A stretch of 60,787 bases of DNA, from positions 1-60,787 of IMG/VR virus record IMGVR_UViG_3300044823_000252, one strand, 5' to 3'. This DNA is from a virus. A program made the position numbers and the translations under genes. The notes below the pieces were generated by a model. That model was not told the origin of the DNA. It saw only the letters and a list, made by a program, of their open reading frames with translations, and made no database searches. Each line of letters begins with the position of its first letter. Positions within the stretch are counted from its first letter, which is position 1. This document shows positions 8,336 to 14,779 of this stretch, in pieces.

Positions 8336-8937
8336 CGGATATCTCCATCGAGCGGGAATCGCGCGCACTCCACCCACGCACTCGTCCCGGGATCTGGGTT
8401 GGAGTCGTCAACATCCACCTCGCGCTCGACGACCCACGCGTCCAACTCGGGCACGACGCTCACTCGCACAGCTCGTGCGACGAGCGGACCGTAGAACTTG
8501 TCGATCTCGACGACGTTGTCCGTGCCCACGCATACGCGGACGTCGTACTTCCACCCCCCGACGTGCAGCTCTGGGATCGTCTTGTCGTTGTCGATCCACG
8601 GCCTACCGACCCGCTGCTGCTTGCTGACAGCCGCCTCGATATCAGCGATCCACCGATCTCGCTGCGCCACCTCCTCGCCGCAGAGCCGCACGCAGAGCGC
8701 TCGAACGGCTACGCGCCACTCGTCGAGGTTTTTCTCCACGCGATCCGACGCCGGAGTCTGAGGCGACAGTGGTCCATCCATGATCGTCATGTGCGAGTCA
8801 ACGTACTCGTCGAGGTAGTAGTCCTCTCTCCCGAAGACGCACCACTCGCGACCGCGGCGCTCGATCAGGAACACCTGCGCGTCGCTTCTTCCTTCCGTCC
8901 ACCTAGCCCAGAATACCCCGTCCGCGTGCTCGCTCAT
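8332..8937 (-). CDS. Hypothetical protein
   Basis: 201 residues. An aromatic N-terminus (GVFWARWTEGRSDAQVF) leads into a helical middle with two cysteines (ALCVRLCGEEVAQ) and a beta-rich end (YDVRVCVGTDNVVEIDKFYG). No catalytic signature or membrane segment. Start and stop overlap the neighbours. One of the larger proteins of the (-) run; function unknown. Confidence 0.7.
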   Translation of the reverse strand: MSEHADGVFWARWTEGRSDAQVFLIERRGREWCVFGREDYYLDEYVDSHMTIMDGPLSPQTPASDRVEKNLDEWRVAVRALCVRLCGEEVAQRDRWIADIEAAVSKQQRVGRPWIDNDKTIPELHVGGWKYDVRVCVGTDNVVEIDKFYGPLVARAVRVSVVPELDAWVVEREVDVDDSNPDPGTSAWVECARFPLDGDIR

Positions 8938-9263
8938 CGAGTGTGCCCTTCCTGATGCTTGCCGCGCCTGCTGCGGAGGTTCCGCTCATTCGGCGGCAGC
9001 CGTCTCCGTCTCGGACCGAGGAAACAGTCCGCACACGTCGAACAGATCCAGCCACCTCTGGTGAAGATGTGCCTGTCGCGGCGCAGCGACCGACCTAGCT
9101 GGATTCTGCGCGGTGACGACAACTCCACGACCGCGCGCAACCACACCGGCCGCCAGCCGGCGTTCATCAGGTGCGTGCAGTGACCGTCGACGGTCTCGCA
9201 CTCCTCAACTTCCGGGTGTTCGAAGATCGCCTGGCAGTGCTCGCATCGGTACGTCCAGCTCAT
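8934..9263 (-). CDS. Zinc-ribbon-like protein
   Basis: 109 residues with an N-terminal YRCEHCQAIF knuckle, further Cys/His (VEECETVDGHCTHL) and a later CSTCADC, enough for one or two structural zinc sites. The C-terminal 20 residues are very basic. Zinc ribbons with basic tails often bind nucleic acid, but a specific role is not visible. Confidence 0.65.
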   Translation of the reverse strand: MSWTYRCEHCQAIFEHPEVEECETVDGHCTHLMNAGWRPVWLRAVVELSSPRRIQLGRSLRRDRHIFTRGGWICSTCADCFLGPRRRRLPPNERNLRSRRGKHQEGHTR

Positions 9264-9502
9264 AACGCTTTACCGTTCGCGCTCGCGTTCAGATCGACGC
9301 AGATCGTCGACCCACACCGGCAATTCCTGAGCTCGATCCGCTCTACCCAGTCATCATGCACGCCTACGTATTGGAGCTCCCCCCACTCGGCTGCCGTGTA
9401 TCGCGCACCGCACCCGCAGGTCTTGACCACGATGAGGTGAGCGATAGCTTGACAGCGCACGCAGGCCGCCGGGTCGTGCGAGCGATCGACCTCGACGCTC
9501 AC
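9260..9502 (-). CDS. Zinc-binding paralogue of the 19675-19929 protein
   Basis: 80 residues with CVRCQAI, CGCGARYTAAEW and ELRNCRCGSTI. The last motif and the VGVHDD turn match the gene at 19675-19929 (ELRNCHCGATL, VGYHDDD), so the two are paralogues in opposite runs. The spaced Cys pairs suggest a single zinc-ribbon fold. Function unknown. Confidence 0.7.
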   Translation of the reverse strand: MSVEVDRSHDPAACVRCQAIAHLIVVKTCGCGARYTAAEWGELQYVGVHDDWVERIELRNCRCGSTICVDLNASANGKAL

Positions 9503-10224
9503 GGTCCACCCGCGAGATCGCCCTGAGTGAGCAGCAGGTCGGACGACCGATTCGACGCGAATCGCACCAAGCGATCACGGAAGTCGGCCATATTGATGAG
9601 CGCCTCGACCCTCGAGTGCAGCGCGTCGATCGCAAGCTTCAGCGCGCAGAGCCCGCGCCACGTATCGTCGTCGTATGGCAGCTCCACCACGTCAGCGTCG
9701 TTCGAGTACGTCGAGGGCCGGTCGAGCGTCTTCGCGCGCACCTCGCGGTCGTACTCGCTCGGGTTGCCGGCCTCGAAGTCGACCACGTGCTCGCGCTCGA
9801 GGTAGCCCTCGCGCTCGATCGGTCCGCGGACGCTCTTGTTTCGACCCAGTCTACCGTCCCGCTCGCGCTCCAGTGTGACGCGCTCGATCACTTCATCGTG
9901 ATCAGGACGCAGGGACAGCTCGCAGCGTCGGAACTCGAGGTGCACGGAGGCGCCCTTGATGACCTTCGTTCGGATCGAGTGGTCCTGGTCGTCGTACTTG
10001 TCGTAGAGCGTGACCAGGATCACCGGCCTCCAGTCGAGCGGCGCGGCCTTCTCGTAGACCTGGTTGAGGCGCCTGTACACCTCGGTAAAGGTGTCGGCAC
10101 TCTCCCGCGAGCGGATGCCCGGCGCCTCGAAGAAGAAGGTGTGTTCGCGGAAGTCGTAGAACACCTCGACGTCGACGCCGCCCGAGCGCACCTTGTCGAC
10201 GACGATCGGCTTACGGTCCCGCAT
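9499..10224 (-). CDS. Hypothetical protein
   Basis: 241 residues from the ATG at 10224, which overlaps the upstream stop; the longer frame is a shadow. N-terminal beta strands (GVDVEVFYDFREHTFFFEAP) precede a helical segment (FTEVYRRLNQVYEKAA) and a DWRPVILVTLYDKYDD strand-turn; the C-terminus is a helical pair (ALKLAIDALHSRVEAL). Cytoplasmic, no metal motif. Function unknown. Confidence 0.7.
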   Translation of the reverse strand: MRDRKPIVVDKVRSGGVDVEVFYDFREHTFFFEAPGIRSRESADTFTEVYRRLNQVYEKAAPLDWRPVILVTLYDKYDDQDHSIRTKVIKGASVHLEFRRCELSLRPDHDEVIERVTLERERDGRLGRNKSVRGPIEREGYLEREHVVDFEAGNPSEYDREVRAKTLDRPSTYSNDADVVELPYDDDTWRGLCALKLAIDALHSRVEALINMADFRDRLVRFASNRSSDLLLTQGDLAGGP

Positions 10225-10409
10225 CAGAGGCCCACCCTCTCTTCGCCGTCGAGGTACTCGATCATCGCCCGCACGATTTGCTCGGCGATCTCGGGGTCTC
10301 TGTCTTCGGTCGCCAGGTACATCACACCGACCGCGCACAGCTCCATGCGCGCGACGCGCTGAAGATCGCGATCTTCCCTCTTGACGGTCAGTGTCACCTC
10401 GTCACTCAT
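10224..10409 (-). CDS. Small hypothetical protein
   Basis: 61 residues, acidic and helical (DPEIAEQIVRAMIEYLDGE), with a beta start (DEVTLTVKRED). Overlaps both neighbours by a few bases. No motif recognised; it may act with one of the adjacent products. Confidence 0.6.
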   Translation of the reverse strand: MSDEVTLTVKREDRDLQRVARMELCAVGVMYLATEDRDPEIAEQIVRAMIEYLDGEERVGL

Positions 10410-10632
10410 CGGATCCGTCTCCCTCGTTGCGGTTGAACAGCTTCACCCGATCGACGATCGTCCGCGGGATCGAAGTGGACCGAGCGTACCGAGGTGGTAG
10501 CGTCAGTGTTGGCTCCGGCAGGAACGTGGGTGGCGGCGGGAAGGGCAGGTCGGGGAAGTGTCCGGCGACGGCCCCGGTGAACCCATTCTGCTCGGCGAAC
10601 CGCTCGCACTCGGCGACGGTGCGGTCCCTCAT
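10402..10632 (-). CDS. Proline-rich small protein
   Basis: 76 residues from the ATG at 10632. A short helix (RTVAECERFAEQNGF) is followed by a proline-rich middle (DLPFPPPPTFLPEP) and a basic end. The proline tract could serve as a docking ligand, but there is no direct sign of function. It overlaps the next gene's start region. Confidence 0.55.
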   Translation of the reverse strand: MRDRTVAECERFAEQNGFTGAVAGHFPDLPFPPPPTFLPEPTLTLPPRYARSTSIPRTIVDRVKLFNRNEGDGSDE

Positions 10633-10886
10633 CGGCCACACTGGCGCACGAGTTCCTCGTACGTCCGGTCTCCGGACAGGGTGTTCGCCAGATCGGGGCT
10701 CCGATCCCCCTCGAGCTCGGCGATGCGGTCCCGCAGCCGGACGTGCGCCGCGCGCCACTGCGCGACACAGCGGGCGGCCTCGGCGCGCCAGTCGCGCTTC
10801 GCGCAGACGTAGCCGACGCCGATACCGAGCAGCCAGACCCCGCAGTGGGTCAGGCAGGCGATGAGGTTGGGGTAGTTCATGATCAT
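10629..10886 (-). CDS. Small membrane-anchored coiled protein
   Basis: 85 residues from the ATG at 10886 (an ATG also at 10880). The N-terminus is hydrophobic (GVWLLGIGVGYVC), consistent with a single membrane helix. A helical basic part follows (WRAEAARCVAQWRAAHVRLRD) with coiled-coil potential. The arrangement resembles small phage spanin or holin-like proteins in outline only; I do not assign that role. Confidence 0.6.
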   Translation of the reverse strand: MIMNYPNLIACLTHCGVWLLGIGVGYVCAKRDWRAEAARCVAQWRAAHVRLRDRIAELEGDRSPDLANTLSGDRTYEELVRQCGR

Positions 10887-11287
10887 GGCTCCCGCACCGC
10901 TCTCCCCATCTTGATGTTGTTTATGTTGAGCGGGCACGACGTGCGGTTGTGGCCGAGACCGCCGCACGCCGTGCATCGGCGCGCCTCGCGCGAGAATCCC
11001 CCCGTGCCACGGCAGACCGTGCAGAGGAGCTGCTCGACCGTCGGCTCGTTCGCGTCGTCGGAAGCGATGAGCGTCGGCCTGACCATGATACCCCTGACGC
11101 CACACCGCTCGCAGTCACCGACCGTCGCCCTGTTGCGTAGGTTCTCGCGGACCTTCGCGATCCAGTCGATCCAGTCCTCGCGGTGCTCCGTCGTCAGGCA
11201 CCCGGTTAGCTCGCGCGCCAGATCGAACACCGTGTCGATCGCCGCGGGGGACGATGGCGGCGGTCGATCGCCGAAGAGAGTACTCAC
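10883..11287 (-). CDS. DnaJ-type zinc-finger and CCHC-knuckle protein
   Basis: 134 residues. The N-terminal 60 are helical (FDLARELTGCLTTEHREDW). The C-terminal half has three cysteine pairs: CERCGVRG, CTVCRGTGG and CTACGGLGHNRTSC. The middle one fits the DnaJ CxxCxGxG pattern; the last also fits the C-x2-C-x4-H-x4-C zinc knuckle. These bind two zincs in known families and often contact protein or single-stranded nucleic acid. The same knuckle recurs at 50557-50703. Confidence 0.7.
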   Translation of the reverse strand: MSTLFGDRPPPSSPAAIDTVFDLARELTGCLTTEHREDWIDWIAKVRENLRNRATVGDCERCGVRGIMVRPTLIASDDANEPTVEQLLCTVCRGTGGFSREARRCTACGGLGHNRTSCPLNINNIKMGRAVREP

Positions 11288-11364
11288 GACTGGCCCCGGA
11301 CGCAGACGGTTACACCCCGCCCGCCCTGGACGTCCACGACGGTGTACGCGCTGTTTTTCTTCAA
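11284..11364 (-). CDS. Candidate 26-residue protein
   Basis: A TTG at 11364 overlaps the upstream TGA and follows GGAGG by 7 bases, a strong site for such a short frame. The product is basic at the start (MKKNSAYTVVDV) and ends GVTVCVRGQS just before the next gene. Too short to classify; the spacing argues that it is translated. Confidence 0.5.
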   Translation of the reverse strand: MKKNSAYTVVDVQGGRGVTVCVRGQS

Positions 11365-11594
11365 GACGGAACCTCCAGTTCGACCTTCACGTACCACCCG
11401 CCGCGACCCGTCACGATCTGCCGCGTCACTAGCGCCTGCATGTCGTCGGTGACCGCGTACCGCACACTGCACCCCGCGCACAAGAGAACGAGGATCTTGC
11501 CATCGTCGGTCTGCACATCGAACACCATCCCCGTCGTGCACTCCCTGGTGACGTGATCGCAGAGTCCGACGCGCTTGCCTCTCGGGATCTTCAT
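11361..11594 (-). CDS. Small hypothetical protein with cysteine pairs
   Basis: 77 residues from the ATG at 11594. Contains GLCDHVTRECTTG and LLCAGCSVRYAV, which could form a small zinc site, then a beta end (GGWYVKVELEV). The longer overlapping ORF in the other frame is low-complexity Arg/Gly and is rejected. Function unknown. Confidence 0.65.
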   Translation of the reverse strand: MKIPRGKRVGLCDHVTRECTTGMVFDVQTDDGKILVLLCAGCSVRYAVTDDMQALVTRQIVTGRGGWYVKVELEVPS

Positions 11595-12193
11595 GGCGCC
11601 ACCTTCCCCGGCCTTGTCTGAATGAGCGCCGCCTCTGGCCCACGCCAAAAAGGTTGTATCCATATGACTTTGCGATCCATCCTCCCCACTCCACACACCT
11701 GCCTGCGGTAATGACCGCGGACCATGACCTGCACCGTCGGCGGACCGTGCTTGCGACCGGCCTTGCCGTGCTCGACGTACTCTCTGACCGACTCGCGGCA
11801 GTCGATCTCGATCGGCTTACCGACCGTGATGATGCGATACTCAGGCTCGGCCTCGCGCCCTTTACTCCTCGGTCGCGCCTCGACCTTCTTGACCTTGAAG
11901 TTCGGCGGGTGCTGCAGGTTGAGCAGGAGGCCCGCCACGAGGCGCTTGGCCATCACCAGGCAGCGCCGCGTGACGTCGTCCTCGTGGAGGTCGCTGCCGT
12001 CGCTGACGAGCAGATCCGATAGGGCCGGCGCTTCGTCGGTGACAGTACCGGCGACCGCGACGCGCAGGTTCAAGTTGGGTCCCCCGGTCGTCAGGAGAGT
12101 GATCCGTGATCCGAACGAGTAGGTCGCCACCAGGACGCGCGAGAACAGGTGACGCTGCCGCCTGCGCGCCTGGCGATTGGGTGAGGCGATCAT
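11591..12193 (-). CDS. Hypothetical protein with HYRRQ/WIQPFWRGP end
   Basis: 200 residues. The C-terminal 70 carry a pattern I associate with proteins of phages and plasmids in high-GC bacteria: KPIEIDCRESVREYV, then VQVMVRGHYRRQVCG, then VIWIQPFWRGP. The family's biochemical role is not known to me. The N-terminus is basic. The start overlaps the stop of the next gene upstream. Confidence 0.7.
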   Translation of the reverse strand: MIASPNRQARRRQRHLFSRVLVATYSFGSRITLLTTGGPNLNLRVAVAGTVTDEAPALSDLLVSDGSDLHEDDVTRRCLVMAKRLVAGLLLNLQHPPNFKVKKVEARPRSKGREAEPEYRIITVGKPIEIDCRESVREYVEHGKAGRKHGPPTVQVMVRGHYRRQVCGVGRMDRKVIWIQPFWRGPEAALIQTRPGKVAP

Positions 12194-12582
12194 CGCGTGC
12201 CCTTGCCCCTCTGATAGAGATGCACGTACGTCTCCCCTGACCCGCGCAACGCATCAAGCGCCTCCGCGTAGCGGACGACCTCCATGATGCTGACCCCCTC
12301 GGGCTGCAGGCTGCGCGTAGCCCCCAACCGTCTCGCGACCTTCTTCAACTCCTCCAGGTGGTGGAGCTCGATGCTGTAAAGCACCTGATCGGCCGGCGTC
12401 GACTCTTGAGGCGGCTCACCGGGAGGCGACTCTTTTCGAAGCGCCTCGATGACGAACTGACGAGCGCGCTCGCCACCGCTCCGCAGAAAGCTCGCGAGCC
12501 GACGCTCGACCTCCCAGCAGTTGTCGCAGCGCGCACAGTCCGGCGCAGCCCGCCCGCCGCACGACTCGCACGGTGCGCTCAA
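12190..12582 (-). CDS. Zinc-ribbon protein, paralogue of 40666-40962
   Basis: 130 residues from a TTG at 12582 (TTGA overlap with the upstream stop); no ATG is suitably placed. The N-terminus has CESCGG then CARCDNCWEVERRL, followed by a helix (FLRSGGERARQFVIEAL). This cysteine pattern plus CWEVE and the helix recurs in the gene at 40666-40962 (CGTCG, CDGCWEVEYRL). The C-terminal half (LHHLEELKKVARRL) is helical. Function unknown; likely a zinc-stabilised adaptor. Confidence 0.7.
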   Translation of the reverse strand: MSAPCESCGGRAAPDCARCDNCWEVERRLASFLRSGGERARQFVIEALRKESPPGEPPQESTPADQVLYSIELHHLEELKKVARRLGATRSLQPEGVSIMEVVRYAEALDALRGSGETYVHLYQRGKGTR

Positions 12583-12791
12583 GACGATCCCCGGAGCGCC
12601 GCCACCTCGGCTTTGCGTAGCTCGATGTCGGCAACGTAGAGGCGGTCGCGAGCGACCTTGGCGACTTTTTCTGCCTCGCTGTAGGCGCCGTGCGACGCAT
12701 CGTTGACCGCCGTCTCGAGCGCCTTGATCGCCGCGCGCATCTGCGCGATGGCGGCGCCTTCGTGTTTCCTGCGTGCGTCGATGCTGTTCAC
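12579..12791 (-). CDS. Small coiled-coil protein
   Basis: 70 residues, almost wholly helical with Ala, Glu, Lys and Arg (IAQMRAAIKALETAVND; SEAEKVAKVARDRL). Heptad-like spacing suggests a coiled coil or helical hairpin. Overlaps its neighbours by stop/start contacts. Function unknown. Confidence 0.65.
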   Translation of the reverse strand: MNSIDARRKHEGAAIAQMRAAIKALETAVNDASHGAYSEAEKVAKVARDRLYVADIELRKAEVAALRGSS

Positions 12792-12865
12792 GATTCCCCC
12801 TCGTCATCCATGAGGCCCATGAGAGCTTGGTACTCGCCCTCGCTCATGTCGTGGTCGCAGCTCAC
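12788..12865 (-). CDS. Candidate 25-residue protein
   Basis: A GTG at 12865 overlaps the preceding TGA and follows GAGG by 8 bases; an internal ATG at 12847 would give 19 residues. The peptide is acidic (SEGEYQALMGLMDDEGES). Translational coupling on both sides argues for expression, but size prevents classification. Confidence 0.5.
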   Translation of the reverse strand: MSCDHDMSEGEYQALMGLMDDEGES

Positions 12866-13074
12866 CTGTTCACCTCGTCGACGACGATCCGCAGGCACTC
12901 GAGCACCACCGCGTCCTCACGATCCCCACCGTTCCCGTCGGTGCCGTGCTCGCCGACGTAGTCGGCGATCCTGCCGACCTGCTCTGGCGTGTAGTCGAGC
13001 ATCAGCGTCTCGACCGAGGACACGAACCGCCGAAGCGCGGTGCGCTCGGCGGAGGTGAGTGGGTGGCGGCTCAT
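12862..13074 (-). CDS. Small hypothetical helical protein
   Basis: 70 residues from the ATG at 13074, which overlaps the upstream gene end. Helices LTSAERTALRRFVSSVETLM and PEQVGRIADYVGEH; acidic C-terminus. It resembles small phage regulators or antitoxin-sized proteins only in length. Function unknown. Confidence 0.6.
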   Translation of the reverse strand: MSRHPLTSAERTALRRFVSSVETLMLDYTPEQVGRIADYVGEHGTDGNGGDREDAVVLECLRIVVDEVNR

Positions 13075-13262
13075 CGTTGCGGCCCTACTGCAGCCTGCCG
13101 CTCTGCAGCTATGCGCAGACCGACATGGAGCAGCCATGTACTCACACCGAGTCCCTCGCGGCTGGCGACCGACTCAAGCAACTCGCGCTGCTGATCCGTG
13201 CAGCGCACGTTGACGACGTTCTCCTTGAGGGTCTTGCCACTCTTCTTAGTCTTCGGAGCCAT
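13071..13262 (-). CDS. Ribbon-helix-helix-like regulator
   Basis: 63 residues from the ATG at 13262; an ATG at 13283 would lie at or before the transcription start. A basic lead (PKTKKSGKTLKEN) is followed by a beta strand (VVNVRCTDQQ) and two helices (RELLESVASREG; STWLLHVGLRIAAERQ), the strand-helix-helix order of Arc/MetJ/CopG proteins that bind DNA as dimers. The promoter just upstream, with the imperfect palindrome ACAAACGTTGT, may be its own operator. Confidence 0.6.
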   Translation of the reverse strand: MAPKTKKSGKTLKENVVNVRCTDQQRELLESVASREGLGVSTWLLHVGLRIAAERQAAVGPQR

Positions 13263-13275
13263 GGATATCGATCGC

Positions 13276-13332
13276 CCTTTCATAACACAAACGTTGTATC
13301 GATATTGTCAATCAATTAGTTGACCGTGTCAA
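13276..13332 (-). promoter_or_regulatory. Promoter for the ribbon-helix-helix gene
   Basis: On the minus strand TTGACA (13311-13306) and TGTTAT (13287-13282) stand 18 bases apart; a second TTGACA lies at 13332-13327. The AT-rich stretch contains the near-palindrome ACAAACGTTGT. The string ATAACACAAA (13282-13291, plus strand) is repeated upstream of the other ribbon-helix-helix gene at 40575-40584. Confidence 0.5.
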
Positions 13333-13343
13333 GGTAAGCCGAG

Positions 13344-13550
13344 TCAGCCACCATTCTTTGCGATGGTTGCTCGCTTCGCCTCGTCGAGCGCTCGCCTGCA
13401 GGCGTCGAGCCACTGGTCCGCGTCCGCTAACGTCTGCAGGTGCCCAGGCATGTCCGAGTCGGTCGACAGCATCTCCTCGAGAGCGTTGAGCGTCACTTCC
13501 AGCGCGCTCTGGTAATCCTCGACGGTGACGAGCGGCGCGATGTCAGCCAC
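13344..13550 (-). CDS. Small acidic helical protein
   Basis: 68 residues, acidic at the start (DIAPLVTVEDYQSALEVTL) and basic at the end (DEAKRATIAKNGG), predicted as a helical bundle. Lies just upstream of the ribbon-helix-helix gene, with the promoter between them. No family recognised. Confidence 0.6.
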   Translation of the reverse strand: MADIAPLVTVEDYQSALEVTLNALEEMLSTDSDMPGHLQTLADADQWLDACRRALDEAKRATIAKNGG

Positions 13551-13839
13551 CTGACACCTCCTCCGACACCTCCCGGCGCTGGAACTCAGCGCACGGCTCG
13601 ATCAGGCGATTGCCGGCGACGAACGGGCCACCATGCACGCCCTCAGCCACACCGCAGCGAGCGCAGCACGACTCTAGCGCGCGCGCCACTCCGATCACGC
13701 CCGCCTCCATCTTGGAGTTCAAATCGGACAGGTCCTCGCGACAGAGCCCGAACCCGAAGATCGGTCGCGCGCACCCGTCGACGAGACATTCCCCGCGTCG
13801 AGCCGCTTTGCGGCGCCCTGAATCAGGTTTCAGCTTCAT
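13543..13839 (-). CDS. Zinc-finger protein, HNH-associated type
   Basis: 98 residues from the ATG at 13839. GECLVDGC, then ARPIFGFGLC, resembles the C-x4-C ... GLC treble-clef start seen in phage HNH-like and zinc-ribbon proteins, but no HNH catalytic residues follow. A second pair (SCCARCGVAEG) could complete another site. Basic N-terminus (KLKPDSGRRKAARR). A structural or DNA-binding role is inferred. Confidence 0.6.
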   Translation of the reverse strand: MKLKPDSGRRKAARRGECLVDGCARPIFGFGLCREDLSDLNSKMEAGVIGVARALESCCARCGVAEGVHGGPFVAGNRLIEPCAEFQRREVSEEVSGG

Positions 13840-14038
13840 CGTCGTACTCCCTCTCCAAGATCCCGATCGGCTCACCCGACTCGATCACGACCGGTCTGCG
13901 CAGCACGCGCCACCCGTCGCGCGTGTACCCAGGCGTCAGCCCCATCGCCCGCAGCCGGCGCGCTGCGGCGCGCCCCTTCTTCCCGCCCGGGTAGAAGCGC
14001 GCGCGGACGTGGAGCGTCCTCTCGCTGGCGCCAGACAT
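13823..14038 (-). CDS. Small basic protein
   Basis: 71 residues from the ATG at 14038. A basic first half (RTLHVRARFYPGGKKGRAAARRL) and an acidic end (IGILEREYDDEAET). Overlaps the next gene by about 17 bases. The GLTPGYTRDGWRVLRRPVVI segment looks beta-rich. Function unknown. Confidence 0.6.
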   Translation of the reverse strand: MSGASERTLHVRARFYPGGKKGRAAARRLRAMGLTPGYTRDGWRVLRRPVVIESGEPIGILEREYDDEAET

Positions 14039-14247
14039 CACCGCTGCCCCATCAGGTCGGACAGCACCTGGTTCGCCGTCTCGTGGTCGAGGCAGACGGC
14101 AATGACGTTCCGGTCCGCGTCGCGCACCTCGAACATCCACGGGCGCGGGTATGGCCAGCCGAACGCCTCCGCGACCTCCGGCTCGCACCCGTGGACCGTG
14201 CCCGTTATCCGGAACGCGCCGCCCTTGAACATCACCCTCTGCATCAC
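14038..14247 (-). CDS. Small hypothetical protein
   Basis: 69 residues; ATGs at 14247 and 14244 are both possible. Strands (GAFRITGTVHG; PWMFEVRDADRNVIAVCL) and a C-terminal helix (ETANQVLSDL) suggest a small alpha/beta domain. No motif recognised. Confidence 0.6.
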   Translation of the reverse strand: MMQRVMFKGGAFRITGTVHGCEPEVAEAFGWPYPRPWMFEVRDADRNVIAVCLDHETANQVLSDLMGQR

Positions 14248-14381
14248 TTCCCCCTCTTCCGCATCCGGTCACGGAAGCTCTTGAACTGCGTGAACTCGTC
14301 CGACTCTCTGTCGAGGCCCAGCACCGCTGGAACGATCAGCAGGGCCACGGTAAGGATCGGTAGCCAGGCTAGGTGACTCAT
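14244..14381 (-). CDS. Small membrane protein
   Basis: 45 residues. The N-terminus is a hydrophobic helix (LAWLPILTVALLIVPAVLG) followed by a charged helix (DEFTQFKSFRDRMRKRG). Single-span topology with the basic end in the cytoplasm is likely. It overlaps both neighbours and is one of several tiny membrane proteins in the window. Confidence 0.6.
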   Translation of the reverse strand: MSHLAWLPILTVALLIVPAVLGLDRESDEFTQFKSFRDRMRKRGK

Positions 14382-14779
14382 CCCCTCGCTCCGTCGGTAG
14401 ATCGCACCTTACCGCTCCGGTGGTCGTTGCATGCCGTGTACGCCTCCCGCGCCCGCTCGATCATCCGGTCGAGCACCGCGTCGACGGTGCCGGCGCGGTG
14501 CACGCGCGTGGCCTTGAAGATCGGGACCACTCGCGCCGGCCAGTGGAACTTGCTGTCGGCGAAGATGGCCACAACGCGGATGGCGTCTTCGCCGCAGTCG
14601 CGCACCTCGGCGGCGCCGCGCTGGATCGACGAGTAGACCTTCACGGTGTACCGCGCGTCACGATCGTGCGAGCGCCCGTAGACCTCCTCCCCGGAGTCGG
14701 CGGGGAGGAGGTGGAACCCCGCCGCCGCCAACCGTCCTCGGATGGCGGAGGCGGGCACGGCGACGAATCGGGTGCTCAC
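14378..14779 (-). CDS. Hypothetical protein with EVYGRSH core
   Basis: 133 residues. The pattern EEVYGRSHDRD, TVKVYSSIQRG, AAEVRDCGEDAIRVV is one I associate with a conserved but uncharacterised bacterial and phage family. A helical C-terminus (DAVLDRMIERAREAY) follows. Its start overlaps the stop of the UvrD-like helicase, so the two are probably translated together. Confidence 0.7.
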   Translation of the reverse strand: MSTRFVAVPASAIRGRLAAAGFHLLPADSGEEVYGRSHDRDARYTVKVYSSIQRGAAEVRDCGEDAIRVVAIFADSKFHWPARVVPIFKATRVHRAGTVDAVLDRMIERAREAYTACNDHRSGKVRSTDGARG

